From Acidothermus sp. (GTDB lineage Bacteria; Actinomycetota; Actinomycetes; Acidothermales; Acidothermaceae), in the NCBI GenBank assembly GCA_023512015.1, contig JAIMAI010000023.1, positions 1 to 36,199 on the forward strand: a DNA stretch of 36,199 nt. Reading direction: 5' to 3'. The notes beneath the pieces were generated by a model, which saw only the letters and a program-made list of their open reading frames with translations, had not been told where the DNA came from and did not search any database. The position numbers were made by a program, and so were the translations under genes. How positions within the stretch are numbered: the first letter of the stretch is position 1; each line of letters begins with the position of its first letter. Positions 1 to 9,312 of this stretch are shown one piece after another.

Positions 1-656
1 GTGAGCCACCGATCGAGGACGTCGACCAGGCCCGGCGGAGTCGCCGGAGCCAGGGTTGCCACCGACGTCCCGGGCACCGGCGGGCCGCCGGTCAAGGCGA
101 GGACGAGAAGCCGCGCCACATCGGCGAGGTCGGACGATCCGCCAACCGGGGCCGGAGGCGAGGTGGTCGCCGAGCCGAAGCCCACCAGAAGCGGTTTGCC
201 GATCTCGCTGAACACGACGTGCTCGGGGTGGATTCGGCCGTGGACGAAGCCGCGGCTCACCAGCCCTTCGACGGCGCGGACCAATGCGACGCCAAGGGTG
301 ATGACCTCACCCGGCGAGAGGCGGCCGCGCCTGTCGAGCAACTGCGCCAGGCTGCCGCCCGCGGCGTACTCGGTGACCAGGACCGTCGGTGCCCGCCCTC
401 TCCACCAGCTGCCCCGCATACCGGCGACCAAGCCGACGACGTGCTCGTGCGAGACCGCGGCCAGAACGCGAGCTTCGTGTTCCAGCCGAGCCACGACAGA
501 TCGCGACCGTCCGATCCCCGGGCGGGGCCGTTTCACAGCCACCAGCCGCCCGGTGCGCCGATGCCGGGCCCGCCACACTTCGGTGCGCGGGCCCTGTGCG
601 ACCAGGCTCTCGACCTCGTATCCGGGAATCGACGGCAGCTCAGCCACGGCCGCCAT
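1..656 (-). CDS. Protein-kinase-fold protein, catalytically degenerate (partial)
   Basis: Read on the minus strand from an ATG at 656 and running off the left edge, so about 218 residues are visible. The order of elements is that of a Hanks-type Ser/Thr kinase: a VAVK strand (Lys42), an alpha-C-like stretch (LEHEARVLAAVSHEHV, 58-73), a hinge VTEYAAGGSL (94-103), a catalytic-loop equivalent HGRIHPEHVVF (139-149), a GFG in the DFG position (159-161), and a subdomain-IX-like SDLADVARLL. The catalytic Asp of HRD is Arg, the loop Lys and Asn are His, the DFG Asp is Gly, and the Gly-rich loop has lost its pattern. I infer a pseudokinase or ligand-binding scaffold. The C-terminus, which may hold a membrane segment or sensor domain, lies outside the window. 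It is divergent from the LolA-like gene. Confidence 0.8.
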   Translation of the reverse strand, partial: MAAVAELPSIPGYEVESLVAQGPRTEVWRARHRRTGRLVAVKRPRPGIGRSRSVVARLEHEARVLAAVSHEHVVGLVAGMRGSWWRGRAPTVLVTEYAAGGSLAQLLDRRGRLSPGEVITLGVALVRAVEGLVSRGFVHGRIHPEHVVFSEIGKPLLVGFGSATTSPPAPVGGSSDLADVARLLVLALTGGPPVPGTSVATLAPATPPGLVDVLDRWL

Positions 657-721
657 TCCACCCCACCCGGCCGACGACTGGGAGCGGATTTCCACAACCC
701 TTGGTCCTCAGGCTCGCGGCG

Positions 722-737
722 TAGGCTACCTGGCATG
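722..737 (+). promoter_or_regulatory. Leaderless-type promoter of the LolA-like gene
   Basis: TAGGCT at 722-727 ends 7 nt before the ATG at 735, and there is no Shine-Dalgarno between them. TTGGTC at 701-706 is a weak -35 candidate with a 15-bp spacer. Transcription would start at or next to the A of the start codon. Confidence 0.5.
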
Positions 738-1820
738 GTCGGTGGCCGGTTCGCGCGCATGATCGCGCCCGCGGCGGCCGTCAGCGTCGTGATCGCGGGG
801 GTCTCGGCGGCCGCCCACCACACCGGTGGCGCCCTACCCGAGCTGCCGACGCGGACGGCGAGTCAACTGGTCGCGGCCCTCGCCGAACCCCGGGTTCCCG
901 GCATCTCGGGAACCGTGGAAATCACTGCCGATTTCGGTCTTCCGTTCGTCCCTCCGCTCGGTGTCCAGCCCGCCGGCCAGGTGGTCACGAAGCTGCTCTC
1001 GGGGACGCACACGGTCCGGGTGTGGGCGTCGTCCAAGGGATTTCGCGCCCAAATCCTGGACCAACTCGACGAAACCGAGATCGTCGCGAACACCACGACC
1101 CTCTGGGTGTATTCGTATTCGGGGAATAGCGTCACGCATTTTCCGCTCACTCGGCTGCACGGCTTGGGCGAGCTGTTTACGTCGACGCAACCCGACGCGT
1201 TCACCCGACGCCTGCTCTCTACGCTCGCCTCCACCACATCGGTGCAGACGGCCGGGACGACGTCGGTAGCGGGCCGAGCAGCCTACGTTCTCACCCTCAC
1301 CCCGACCGACGCGAATACGTCGGTCGGACACATCGAGGTGGACCTCGACGCCGCCACACAGGTCGTACTGCGCGTCGCGATTTTCCCGAAGGATTCGGCA
1401 AATCCGGCCTTGACGACGGCTTTTCGCTCGGTGTCGTTCGGTCCCGTCGCATCCTCGCGATTCGCGTTCACGCCCCCACCAGGATCCGGTGGTACGTCCC
1501 CACCGGGAGCCTCGGCCGAGCCCGGCGCCGTTCCCCCTCGGCCACAGCAGGAGCGGTCGACCCCCTCGTCGTCCGCCCTCTCCGCCCACCACGGTCCGGA
1601 ATTCCTCGGAAACGGATGGTCGACCATCACGGTCCTTGCGGCCACCTCGGGAATAGCCGAGGGAATTGCCTCCGCGGTGTCGTACTACGGCGAACCGGTG
1701 CCCGGCGGCGTCCTCCTCGCCACGCCGCTCCTCTCCTTCGCCGTCGCCGACGGAAACCTCTACGTCGGGGCCGTGACGTCGTCGGCAATGCGGGCTGCAC
1801 TGAAAGTGGGTCGCCCGTGA
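735..1820 (+). CDS. LolA/RseB-like exported lipoprotein-carrier-fold protein
   Basis: 361 residues. A short N-terminus with an uncleaved-anchor or signal-peptide character (FARMIAPAAAVSVVIAGVSAAA) leads into a beta-rich domain. Its segments GTVEITADFGLP, LLSGTHTVRVWAS and TTTLWVYSYSGNSVTHFPL resemble the LolA-like proteins of Streptomyces and related actinobacteria. A Pro/Ser/Gly linker follows (about residues 245-290) and then a small C-terminal domain. The ATG at 735 was chosen because the hydrophobic N-terminus starts there and a -10-like hexamer lies directly upstream; the frame stays open further 5' without meaningful sequence. The stop overlaps the GTG of the ABC ATPase (GTGA), so the three genes at 735-3627 form one unit. 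By family the protein should bind acyl chains or hydrophobic ligand outside the membrane; its role beside an ABC-2 exporter in a Gram-positive is inference. Confidence 0.8.
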   Translation: MVGGRFARMIAPAAAVSVVIAGVSAAAHHTGGALPELPTRTASQLVAALAEPRVPGISGTVEITADFGLPFVPPLGVQPAGQVVTKLLSGTHTVRVWASSKGFRAQILDQLDETEIVANTTTLWVYSYSGNSVTHFPLTRLHGLGELFTSTQPDAFTRRLLSTLASTTSVQTAGTTSVAGRAAYVLTLTPTDANTSVGHIEVDLDAATQVVLRVAIFPKDSANPALTTAFRSVSFGPVASSRFAFTPPPGSGGTSPPGASAEPGAVPPRPQQERSTPSSSALSAHHGPEFLGNGWSTITVLAATSGIAEGIASAVSYYGEPVPGGVLLATPLLSFAVADGNLYVGAVTSSAMRAALKVGRP

Positions 1821-2761
1821 GCGACCTCGCGATCGAGACCACCGGTCTCGCCAAACGTTTCGGCACCCGTTTCGCCGTGGACGGGATCGACCTCGCCGTC
1901 CCCCGCGGAGCGGTGTACGGATTTCTCGGGCCGAACGGCTCGGGCAAGACCACCACGATTCGCCTGCTCCTCGGACTGCTCGCCCCCAACGCCGGGAAAA
2001 TTCGGGTACTCGGCGACCCCATCCCGCAGGCCGCTCGTGAGGTGCTTCCGCGGGTAGGGGCGCTCGTGGAAGGCCCAGCGTTCTACCCCTTTCTCAGCGG
2101 GGCAGCCAACCTAGCCCGACTCGACAGCGCGAATCCCCACGCCTCGGCCAAGGACCGCCGGGCACGCATCGCCGCCGCCCTGGAGCGGGTCGGCCTCGGC
2201 CACGTCGCCGAGAAGAAAGTCCGGACGTATTCGCTCGGCATGAAGCAACGGCTCGGTATCGCGGCCGCGCTGCTGTCTCCCCGTGACCTGCTGATCCTCG
2301 ACGAGCCGACCAACGGGCTCGATCCGCAGGGGACCCGCGAGGTGCGGGCGCTGGTGCGTTCGCTCGCCGAGGACGGGACGACGGTTTTCGTCTCCTCGCA
2401 TCTGCTCGCCGAGGTCGAGCAGATGTGCACCCACGTCGGAGTGATGAGCCAAGGAAAGCTGGTGGCGCAAGGGGATCTGGAGACGCTGCGCCGACTGCGC
2501 CGTCCCCGTCTCGTGGTGGAGACCCCGGACGCCGACCACGCCGCGCACGTCCTTTCCGGACTGTGCCTGCGCGACATCCGCGTGGAGACGCGGGGCGATC
2601 GGTTGCGGGTCGTCGCCGACGCCGACGGGACGCCGACGGAAGAGGTGTGCGCGGCCTTGGTCCACGCGGGGGTGCGGGTCCGCGGGATCGCCTCCGACCA
2701 CGGCAGTTTGGAGGATTTGTTCGTGGCGTTGACCGGTGAGGGATTCGAGGTTGCCGGATGA
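1817..2761 (+). CDS. ABC transporter ATP-binding protein (ABC-2 type)
   Basis: 314 residues from GTG 1817, which overlaps the previous stop as GTGA. It has all ABC ATPase signatures in order: Walker A GPNGSGKT (38-45), a Q-loop region, an ABC signature YSLGMKQRLGIA, Walker B LLILDEPTNGLDP, and the H-loop SSHLL. The roughly 90-residue C-terminal extension after the nucleotide-binding domain is usual for the CcmA/DrrA-like subfamily that pairs with ABC-2 permeases. The next gene begins inside its stop codon (ATGA at 2758-2761). With that permease it should form an exporter at the cytoplasmic membrane; the substrate is unknown. The preceding LolA-like protein could accept or present it on the outer face. 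Confidence 0.93.
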   Translation: MSDLAIETTGLAKRFGTRFAVDGIDLAVPRGAVYGFLGPNGSGKTTTIRLLLGLLAPNAGKIRVLGDPIPQAAREVLPRVGALVEGPAFYPFLSGAANLARLDSANPHASAKDRRARIAAALERVGLGHVAEKKVRTYSLGMKQRLGIAAALLSPRDLLILDEPTNGLDPQGTREVRALVRSLAEDGTTVFVSSHLLAEVEQMCTHVGVMSQGKLVAQGDLETLRRLRRPRLVVETPDADHAAHVLSGLCLRDIRVETRGDRLRVVADADGTPTEEVCAALVHAGVRVRGIASDHGSLEDLFVALTGEGFEVAG

Positions 2762-3627
2762 GCACCGCGACGACCCGACCGAGCGGCGCGACCCGGCGCA
2801 TTCGCGGCGCGCATTTCTCGAGCGTCCTCGGCAGCGAACTGCTGACGTTGTTCCGCCGTCGCCGCACCATTGCCTTGCTCGCGGTGCTGGCCGCGGTACC
2901 GGTGCTCATCGCGGTCGCGGTGAAACTCTCTTCCCACCAAGTGAATCCCGGTGAGGGACCGGCGTTTCTCGACCGGGTCACCCAGAACGGCCTTTTCGTG
3001 GCGCTGACCGCGTTGGCCGTTTGCACGCCGTTGTTCTTTCCGCTCGCCACCGGAGTGGTGGCCGGTGACACCATCGCAGGCGAAGCCAATCTGGGCACCT
3101 TGCGGTACTTGCTGGTCGCACCGGTCGGGCGCGTCCGCCTGCTCGCCGCGAAATTCCTTGCCGCGGTGGCGTTCTGCGCCGCTGCGACCCTGGTGGTGGC
3201 TCTGGTCGGCGCGGCGATCGGAGCCCTGCTCTTCCCGATCGGTCCGGTGACCCTGCTCTCGGGGGCGACGATCCACCCCCTCGATGCGTTGGGCCGGGAA
3301 TTCCTGGTGGCGGGATACGTGACGATCTCGCTGATCGGCATGGCCGCGATCGGGCTGTTCATCTCGACCCTCACGGAGGTGCCCGTGGGCGCGATGGCCG
3401 CGGTCGTCGTCCTCGCCATCGTCTCTCAGGTCCTCGGCACGATCCCCCAGGTCGCCTGGATGCACCCGTGGCTGTTCTCCCACGAGTGGCTCGGCTTCGG
3501 CGATCTGCTTCGCGACCCGATCGAGTGGTCGAGCACCATCCGCAACGGCTTGCTGCAAGCCGGGTACGTCGCCGTATTCGGCGCCTTGGCGTACGGGCGC
3601 TTCACCACCAAGGACATCCTGGCCTGA
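2758..3627 (+). CDS. ABC-2 type permease subunit
   Basis: 289 residues, starting at the ATG that overlaps the ATPase stop. About six hydrophobic segments are visible, beginning with [19 protein letters not shown]. The cytoplasmic stretch [26 protein letters not shown] is the typical ABC-2 motif that couples to the ATPase (compare E-x-x-x-G-T-L-R-x-L-L). It continues with paired helices around 120-160 and 180-230. It is the membrane half of the transporter encoded with the two preceding genes. It ends 23 nt before lipB, which seems to have its own promoter in that gap. Confidence 0.9.
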   Translation: MSTATTRPSGATRRIRGAHFSSVLGSELLTLFRRRRTIALLAVLAAVPVLIAVAVKLSSHQVNPGEGPAFLDRVTQNGLFVALTALAVCTPLFFPLATGVVAGDTIAGEANLGTLRYLLVAPVGRVRLLAAKFLAAVAFCAAATLVVALVGAAIGALLFPIGPVTLLSGATIHPLDALGREFLVAGYVTISLIGMAAIGLFISTLTEVPVGAMAAVVVLAIVSQVLGTIPQVAWMHPWLFSHEWLGFGDLLRDPIEWSSTIRNGLLQAGYVAVFGALAYGRFTTKDILA

Positions 3628-3637
3628 ACCGCCGCGG

Positions 3638-3653
3638 TATCGTCGCAGATGTG
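3638..3653 (+). promoter_or_regulatory. Leaderless-type promoter of lipB
   Basis: TATCGT at 3638-3643 is followed by 7 nt and the GTG start at 3651. No ribosome-binding site lies between, so lipB can be transcribed separately from the ABC operon whose stop is at 3627. Confidence 0.5.
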
Positions 3654-4313
3654 CTGGTCTTCGAACACCACGGCATTGTCGATTACCGGGAGGCATGGGC
3701 GCGGCAACGAGAATTGCACGCACGGCGCGTCGCCGACGAAATTCCCGACACCTGCTTGCTGTTGGAACATCCGCCGGTGTACACCGCCGGTAAGCGAACC
3801 GCGGATTTCGAGCGCCCCACCGACGGCACCCCGGTCATCGAAGTCGACCGCGGTGGCCGGATCACCTGGCACGGTCCCGGGCAGCTGGTGGGCTACCCCA
3901 TCGTGAAATTGCCGGTGCCGATTGATGCCGTCGGTCATGTGCGTCGTATCGAGCGTGCCCTCATCGCGGTTTGCGCGGACCTCGGCGTCCGCGCCCACCA
4001 GATTCCGGGCCGTTCGGGAGTGTGGGTCGACGCCGACGACGGCTGGCCGGCGAAGAAAATCGCCGCGATCGGGGTGCGAATTTCTCGGTGCACCACCATG
4101 CACGGCTTCGCGCTCAACTGTGACCCGGACCTGAGCTGGTTCCGCCGGATCGTGCCGTGCGGTCTGCCGGACGCCGATGTCACCTCGCTTTCCGTCGAAT
4201 GCGGACGGGACGTCACGGTCGAAGAGGTCCGGCCCTTGGTCGTCCGGCGATTGACGGAGTTCTTGGTGCCCACGGCCGCCGTGGTTCGGGCGGATGACGT
4301 TTCGGTAGGCTGA
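3651..4313 (+). CDS. lipB: Octanoyl-[ACP]:protein N-octanoyltransferase LipB
   Basis: 220 residues. LipB moves the octanoyl chain from acyl carrier protein to the lipoyl-domain lysine of dehydrogenase complexes and the glycine cleavage H protein. The family signature [17 protein letters not shown] is at 67-83. The conserved lysine (K136, in [10 protein letters not shown]) and the catalytic cysteine (C170, in [14 protein letters not shown]) are both present. The length is typical for actinobacterial LipB. GTG 3651 is chosen because conserved sequence ([15 protein letters not shown]) begins at once and a -10-like hexamer sits 7 nt upstream; the frame is open further 5' only inside the permease gene. 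lipA follows 33 nt downstream. Confidence 0.95.
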   Translation: MLVFEHHGIVDYREAWARQRELHARRVADEIPDTCLLLEHPPVYTAGKRTADFERPTDGTPVIEVDRGGRITWHGPGQLVGYPIVKLPVPIDAVGHVRRIERALIAVCADLGVRAHQIPGRSGVWVDADDGWPAKKIAAIGVRISRCTTMHGFALNCDPDLSWFRRIVPCGLPDADVTSLSVECGRDVTVEEVRPLVVRRLTEFLVPTAAVVRADDVSVG

Positions 4314-4346
4314 AACCACGCGACGAGCAGAGCTGAGGAGGCGGGC

Positions 4347-5300
4347 GTGACCGCGGTGACCCCCGACGGGCGAAAACTCCTGCGGATCGAAGCCCGCAAC
4401 GCGCAGGTCCCGATCGAACGCAAACCCGCTTGGATTCGTACCCGCGCCCACATGGGCCCCAATTTCCACGATCTCAAGGAGTTGGTGCGCCGCGAAGGTC
4501 TGCACACCGTCTGCGAAGAAGCCGGATGCCCGAATATCTTCGAGTGCTGGGAGGACCGGGAAGCTACCTTCCTCATCGGCGGGGACACGTGCTCCCGGAA
4601 TTGTTCGTTCTGCCAGATCCATTCCGGCAAACCGGCTCCGCTCGACCGTGACGAACCCCGTCGGGTGGCCGAATCGGTGGCGCGGATGCGACTGCGGTAT
4701 GCGACCGTGACCGGCGTCACCCGCGATGACCTGGACGACGAAGGGGCCTGGCTGTATGCCGAGACGGTCCGCGCGATCCACCGCGTGGTCCCCGGCTGCG
4801 GAGTGGAGGTCCTCACTCCCGATTTCCACGGCAAGCAGGAGCTGCTCGACGAGGTTTTCGGAGCACGCCCGGAGGTCTTCGCCCACAACATCGAGACCGT
4901 CCCGAGGATTTTCCGTTCGATCCGCCCGGGTTTCCGATACGAGCGGTCGTTGGAGGTGTTGCGCCTGGCCCGCGAAGCGGGTCTGGTGACCAAATCCAAC
5001 CTCATCTTGGGCCTCGGCGAACGCCGCGAGGAGATCAGCGCTGCGCTCGCCGACCTCCGCTCGGTCGGCTGCGAGCTCGTCACGATCACGCAGTATTTGC
5101 GGCCGTCGGTCCGCCACCACCCGGTGGAGCGGTGGGTGACCCCGCAGGAGTTCGAGGAACTCGCCGCCGAGGCCCGCAGCCTCGGTTTCTCCGGGGTGAT
5201 GTCGGGGCCGTTGGTCCGCTCCTCCTACCGAGCCGGACGGCTGTACCGCGAGGCGATCGCAAGCCGGACGGCGGCTCCGACCGCCGCTGGCCTATCCTGA
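4347..5300 (+). CDS. lipA: Lipoyl synthase LipA (radical SAM)
   Basis: 317 residues. LipA inserts two sulfurs into the protein-bound octanoyl chain made by LipB. Both iron-sulfur motifs are intact: the auxiliary cluster C56-x4-C61-x5-C67 ([12 protein letters not shown]) and the radical SAM cluster C82-x3-C86-x2-C89 (CSRNCSFC). The C-terminal RSSY motif (from Arg291), whose serine binds the auxiliary cluster, is also there. The GTG start at 4347 has a strong GAGGAGG ribosome-binding site (4335-4341). TAGGCT at 4306-4311, overlapping the lipB stop, could be a -10 giving lipA its own short leader; co-transcription with lipB is also likely. Confidence 0.96.
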   Translation: MTAVTPDGRKLLRIEARNAQVPIERKPAWIRTRAHMGPNFHDLKELVRREGLHTVCEEAGCPNIFECWEDREATFLIGGDTCSRNCSFCQIHSGKPAPLDRDEPRRVAESVARMRLRYATVTGVTRDDLDDEGAWLYAETVRAIHRVVPGCGVEVLTPDFHGKQELLDEVFGARPEVFAHNIETVPRIFRSIRPGFRYERSLEVLRLAREAGLVTKSNLILGLGERREEISAALADLRSVGCELVTITQYLRPSVRHHPVERWVTPQEFEELAAEARSLGFSGVMSGPLVRSSYRAGRLYREAIASRTAAPTAAGLS

Positions 5301-5371
5301 GTCCCACCCCCGCAACCCGGTCCCGCGCGGACTCCCGCGACCGGTCGCACGACGAACCAACCCAGAGGACG

Positions 5372-6106
5372 ATGGCTCGAGCATCTGCGAATTCCCGCCC
5401 TGCGGGCCGCCGCAGCGGCGCGGCGACCGACGCCTCCGACGTCCCGAAGAAGCGCCGGGCGCAAATCCGAGAAGCTTTCCGGATCACCCGGGCCCGCGAC
5501 CGCCGTCTCGTCCCCGCGATGACCCTCGGAGGTCTGATCACCTTTGCGGTCTTCGAGGGAGCGGGGTGGGGGCTCGGGCAGCCCATCGTCTTCACCGTCT
5601 TCGGCGTTATCGGCGGGATCCTCGGGGCCTTCATCGTCTTCGGACGCCGAGCCCAAGCCGCCGCCTACGCCGAGATCGAAGGCCAACCCGGGGCCGCCGC
5701 GGCGGTGATCTCGACCTTGCGTGGGGACTGGCGGGTGACCCCGACGGTGGCCGGCACCCGCGCGATGGACGTTGTCCACCGGGTCGTCGGCAAACCGGGC
5801 GTGATCCTCATCGGGGAGGGTGACCCGAACCGACTGGCGCCGCTCATCACCGACCAGCAGAAGCGGATCAACCGCGTGGCCTCGGGCACCCACGTAGAGG
5901 TGATCTACGTTGGGAACGGTCCCGGGCAGGTGCCGCTCCGCAAACTGCCGGGTCGCCTCAGCCGCCTCCCCCGCCGCTACCGGGGCGCCACCGTCGACCA
6001 GATCGAGAACCGGCTACGCGCCCTCGGCACCTTGGCCAATGCCCTGCCGAAAGGCCCGCTGCCGAAGGGGATGCGCCTGCCGCGCGGCCTACGCCTCCCG
6101 CGCTGA
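5372..6106 (+). CDS. DUF4191 family membrane protein
   Basis: 244 residues. A basic N-terminus (KKRRAQIREAFRITRARDRR) is followed by two closely spaced membrane helices, about 55-72 (ALTLGGLITFAVFEGAG-like) and 75-95 (IVFTVFGVIGGILGAFIVFGRR), and a cytosolic domain with [21 protein letters not shown] and GVILIGEG. This matches DUF4191, which in actinobacteria sits directly after lipA (Rv2219 in M. tuberculosis). The ATG at 5372 has an AGAGGA ribosome-binding site; the frame upstream is open but overlaps lipA and is not protein-like. The biochemical role is unknown. The extreme C-terminus is a short basic Pro/Gly-rich repeat (LPKGPLPKGMRLPRGLRLPR). Confidence 0.9.
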   Translation: MARASANSRPAGRRSGAATDASDVPKKRRAQIREAFRITRARDRRLVPAMTLGGLITFAVFEGAGWGLGQPIVFTVFGVIGGILGAFIVFGRRAQAAAYAEIEGQPGAAAAVISTLRGDWRVTPTVAGTRAMDVVHRVVGKPGVILIGEGDPNRLAPLITDQQKRINRVASGTHVEVIYVGNGPGQVPLRKLPGRLSRLPRRYRGATVDQIENRLRALGTLANALPKGPLPKGMRLPRGLRLPR

Positions 6107-6212
6107 CCCGCCCCGATCCGGAGGCTCCCCCTCCCGCGCTCGCCCTTGCCGTCGGCCCGTCCCGCGCCGGGCGGCACCGTCGCCGTCCCGCCCGTCTTCC
6201 CGCGCGGCCGGG

Positions 6213-6680
6213 TCAGAGTCGGACGACGACACACCCCGCGGCCTTGTCGTGCAGACCGCGGTAGTCGGTGTCGTAGATCACGGCTGGGACGACGCAGAGC
6301 AGCAACGCGGTGCGCACGACGACCCAAAGCAGCGCAACCCGCGAGCCGTCGAGGCGGCGAACCCCGATACCTACCAGGCGCATCCCGAACGTGGTGCCGA
6401 GCGCGGAGAGCAGCACCACGTATTCGAGGGTGAAAACGGCGAGGGTGAGGAACGGGCGGTCGCCCGGGGCGAGCAACCGGTGGCCGGTGAAGAGCGCGAC
6501 CACCAGCAGGCACGCCAACCAGTCGAGGACGAGGGCAGCCAGCCGCCGTCCCATTCCGGCGACCGACATCGGCCCGGCCGGTGGTAACCCGAGTCGCTCC
6601 CCGGGATACGTTGAGCGCGGCGAGGAGTCCGGGACGTCGAGCCGCGGCCCGTCGAGCCACGAGTCCCGCGTCTTGCGCAC
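6213..6680 (-). CDS. RDD family membrane protein
   Basis: 155 residues from GTG 6680. It contains the RDD core: first helix RRLAALVLDWLACLLVVALF with the R...D pair, a second helix FLTLAVFTLEYVVLLSALG followed by GTTFGMRLVGIGVRRLDG, a third helix LLWVVVRTALLLCVVPAVI, and the closing D-x-x-x-R-G-LHDKAAGCVVV motif. The N-terminal YPGERLGLPPAGPMSVAGMGRR is characteristic of the actinobacterial RDD protein beside glnA (Rv2219A). The start is preceded by TATCGT (6693-6688) and a 7-nt gap, a leaderless arrangement; an upstream in-frame ATG at 6728 is less likely because it lies inside the GlnR-type box of glnA1. It is convergent with DUF4191 and divergent from glnA1. Function unknown; transport or osmoadaptation is only suggested by family members. 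Confidence 0.88.
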   Translation of the reverse strand: MRKTRDSWLDGPRLDVPDSSPRSTYPGERLGLPPAGPMSVAGMGRRLAALVLDWLACLLVVALFTGHRLLAPGDRPFLTLAVFTLEYVVLLSALGTTFGMRLVGIGVRRLDGSRVALLWVVVRTALLLCVVPAVIYDTDYRGLHDKAAGCVVVRL

Positions 6681-6701
6681 GCCGGCCACGATAGCCCCGC
6701 C

Positions 6702-6739
6702 GTAACGTCGCCGAAACACCCGGGACACCGACGAGAAAC
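6702..6739 (+). promoter_or_regulatory. GlnR-type binding box upstream of glnA1
   Basis: Four pentamers occur with exact 6-nt spacing: GTAAC (6702-6706), GAAAC (6713-6717), GACAC (6724-6728), GAAAC (6735-6739). This is the a1-b1-a2-b2 layout (gTnAc-n6-GaAAc repeated) described for the OmpR-type nitrogen regulator GlnR of Streptomyces and mycobacteria. Three pentamers fit fully and GACAC has one mismatch. It ends 10 bp upstream of a TACGGT -10 candidate. That glnA1 is nitrogen-regulated through GlnR is inference from this pattern. Confidence 0.8.
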
Positions 6740-6749
6740 CGCCACCCGC

Positions 6750-6790
6750 TACGGTCGGGGTGACCCGCCACGCTACCGAGGAGGAGACGC
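6750..6790 (+). promoter_or_regulatory. glnA1 -10 element and leader
   Basis: TACGGT at 6750-6755 is a plausible -10, with transcription beginning near 6762 and a leader of about 28 nt that holds the strong GAGGAGGA ribosome-binding site before the ATG at 6791. No good -35 is seen; the GlnR-type box occupies that position, as expected for an activated promoter. Confidence 0.5.
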
Positions 6791-8215
<1,425 letters not shown>

Positions 8216-8231
8216 CAGACCGGCTCCTCCT

Positions 8232-8267
8232 CGTGGGCGCCGTGGTGATCCCGCCGCGGCGCCCACG
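8232..8267 (+). terminator. Hairpin terminator after glnA1
   Basis: A perfect 10-bp stem, CGTGGGCGCC at 8232-8241 and GGCGCCCACG at 8258-8267, with a 16-nt loop, 17 nt after the glnA1 stop. A modest T-containing tail (TCGTTTG) follows, as is common for actinobacterial terminators that lack a long U run. Confidence 0.75.
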
Positions 8268-8367
8268 TCGTTTGCGGGTCATCTCCGGGGCTGCGCCCGG
8301 TAAGGGACGGCGGAGGTGGCCGTCGTCCCCTCCCCGCGTCCGCGATCTTCTGGCAAGATTGCGAATT

Positions 8368-9312
8368 GTGGCTCGTGAGGAGGTCTCGCTCCCCCAAACC
8401 CCGTCGCCCGCGGTGACGGCGTCGCTTCCTTCTCCGAGCATCCGGGGCCGGCTCTACGCGATCCTCGTGGCGCTGGCGGATCTCCTGCGCGGGGTACGTC
8501 GGCGGCTGCGCGAACACCGCAAGCCCCGCTTCTGGCAGGAGCTTTGTTTCGTCGTCGCGAGCTACCTCGTCTATTCGCTCATTCGCGATGCGGTTCCCGG
8601 GCACATCACGCTGGCGCTGCGGCACGCCGGCGACATCCTCGACGCCGAACGGGCGATGCACCTGAACGTGGAGAAATCACTGAACCACCTGGTGGCCACC
8701 GCCCACATCGGAGGCCTTCACCTGCTCGCGCAAATTTCCAACTATTACTACGCCACCATGCATTTCATCGTCGTCATCAGCGTGCTGGTGTGGCTCTACG
8801 TCCGTCGCCCTTACTATTACCGCGGTGCGCGCACGGCGTTCTACGCGGCGAACGCCTTGGCCGCCGTGGTGTTCTGGCTGTATCCGGTCGCCCCTCCGCG
8901 TCTCATGCCGAACGGCGGCTACGTCGACACCATCGTCGTGTTCCACACCTGGGGCTCGTGGGGTTCCGGAGGGGTGGCGAAAATCTCCAATCAATTCGCG
9001 GCGATGCCGAGCCTGCATATCGCGTGGGCGTTGTGGGCCGGTTTGGTGGTCTGGGCCCTCGCCCGACGTTGGTGGGTGAGAGCTCTGGGCATCGTCTATC
9101 CGCTCACGACCTTCTTCGTCATCGTCGGGACGGCGAACCACTTCGTCCTCGACGCCGTCGGCGGAGTAGCCGTGCTCGCCGCGGGTTTCGCCGTCCAACG
9201 CCTGCTGTCGGGACGGCCGGTTTTCGACACGTTAACGTTGCCGCTGAGCGGCGGCAAGCTGATACCAGGCGTGATCGACGGCGTGATCGGGCCAGAAATA
9301 TCGAAGCAGTGA
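8368..9312 (+). CDS. PAP2-superfamily membrane protein (inositolphosphotransferase-like)
   Basis: 314 residues. Several membrane helices are visible, including FVVASYLVYSLIRDAV, FIVVISVLVWLYV and ALAAVVFWLYPVA. The active-site motifs are those of the PAP2_3/AUR1-like branch: VAPPRLMP (174-181), MPSLHIAW (213-220) and ANHFVLDAVGG (256-266), with catalytic histidines at 217 and 258. Such proteins move phosphate-linked head groups in membrane lipids. The substrate here is unknown; phosphatidylinositol-type lipid chemistry is an inference. GTG 8368 is preceded by AAGATT and a 7-nt gap (leaderless-like); conserved sequence begins well after it. The 3' end overlaps the convergent MFS gene by 81 bp. 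Confidence 0.85.
   Translation: MAREEVSLPQTPSPAVTASLPSPSIRGRLYAILVALADLLRGVRRRLREHRKPRFWQELCFVVASYLVYSLIRDAVPGHITLALRHAGDILDAERAMHLNVEKSLNHLVATAHIGGLHLLAQISNYYYATMHFIVVISVLVWLYVRRPYYYRGARTAFYAANALAAVVFWLYPVAPPRLMPNGGYVDTIVVFHTWGSWGSGGVAKISNQFAAMPSLHIAWALWAGLVVWALARRWWVRALGIVYPLTTFFVIVGTANHFVLDAVGGVAVLAAGFAVQRLLSGRPVFDTLTLPLSGGKLIPGVIDGVIGPEISKQ

Noticed and set aside
2083-5120. Long minus-strand open frames opposite the ABC permease, lipB and lipA
   Set aside because: They are antisense to well-identified genes, lack family resemblance, and are Arg/Asp/Gly-rich, as expected from mirror frames of GC-biased codons.
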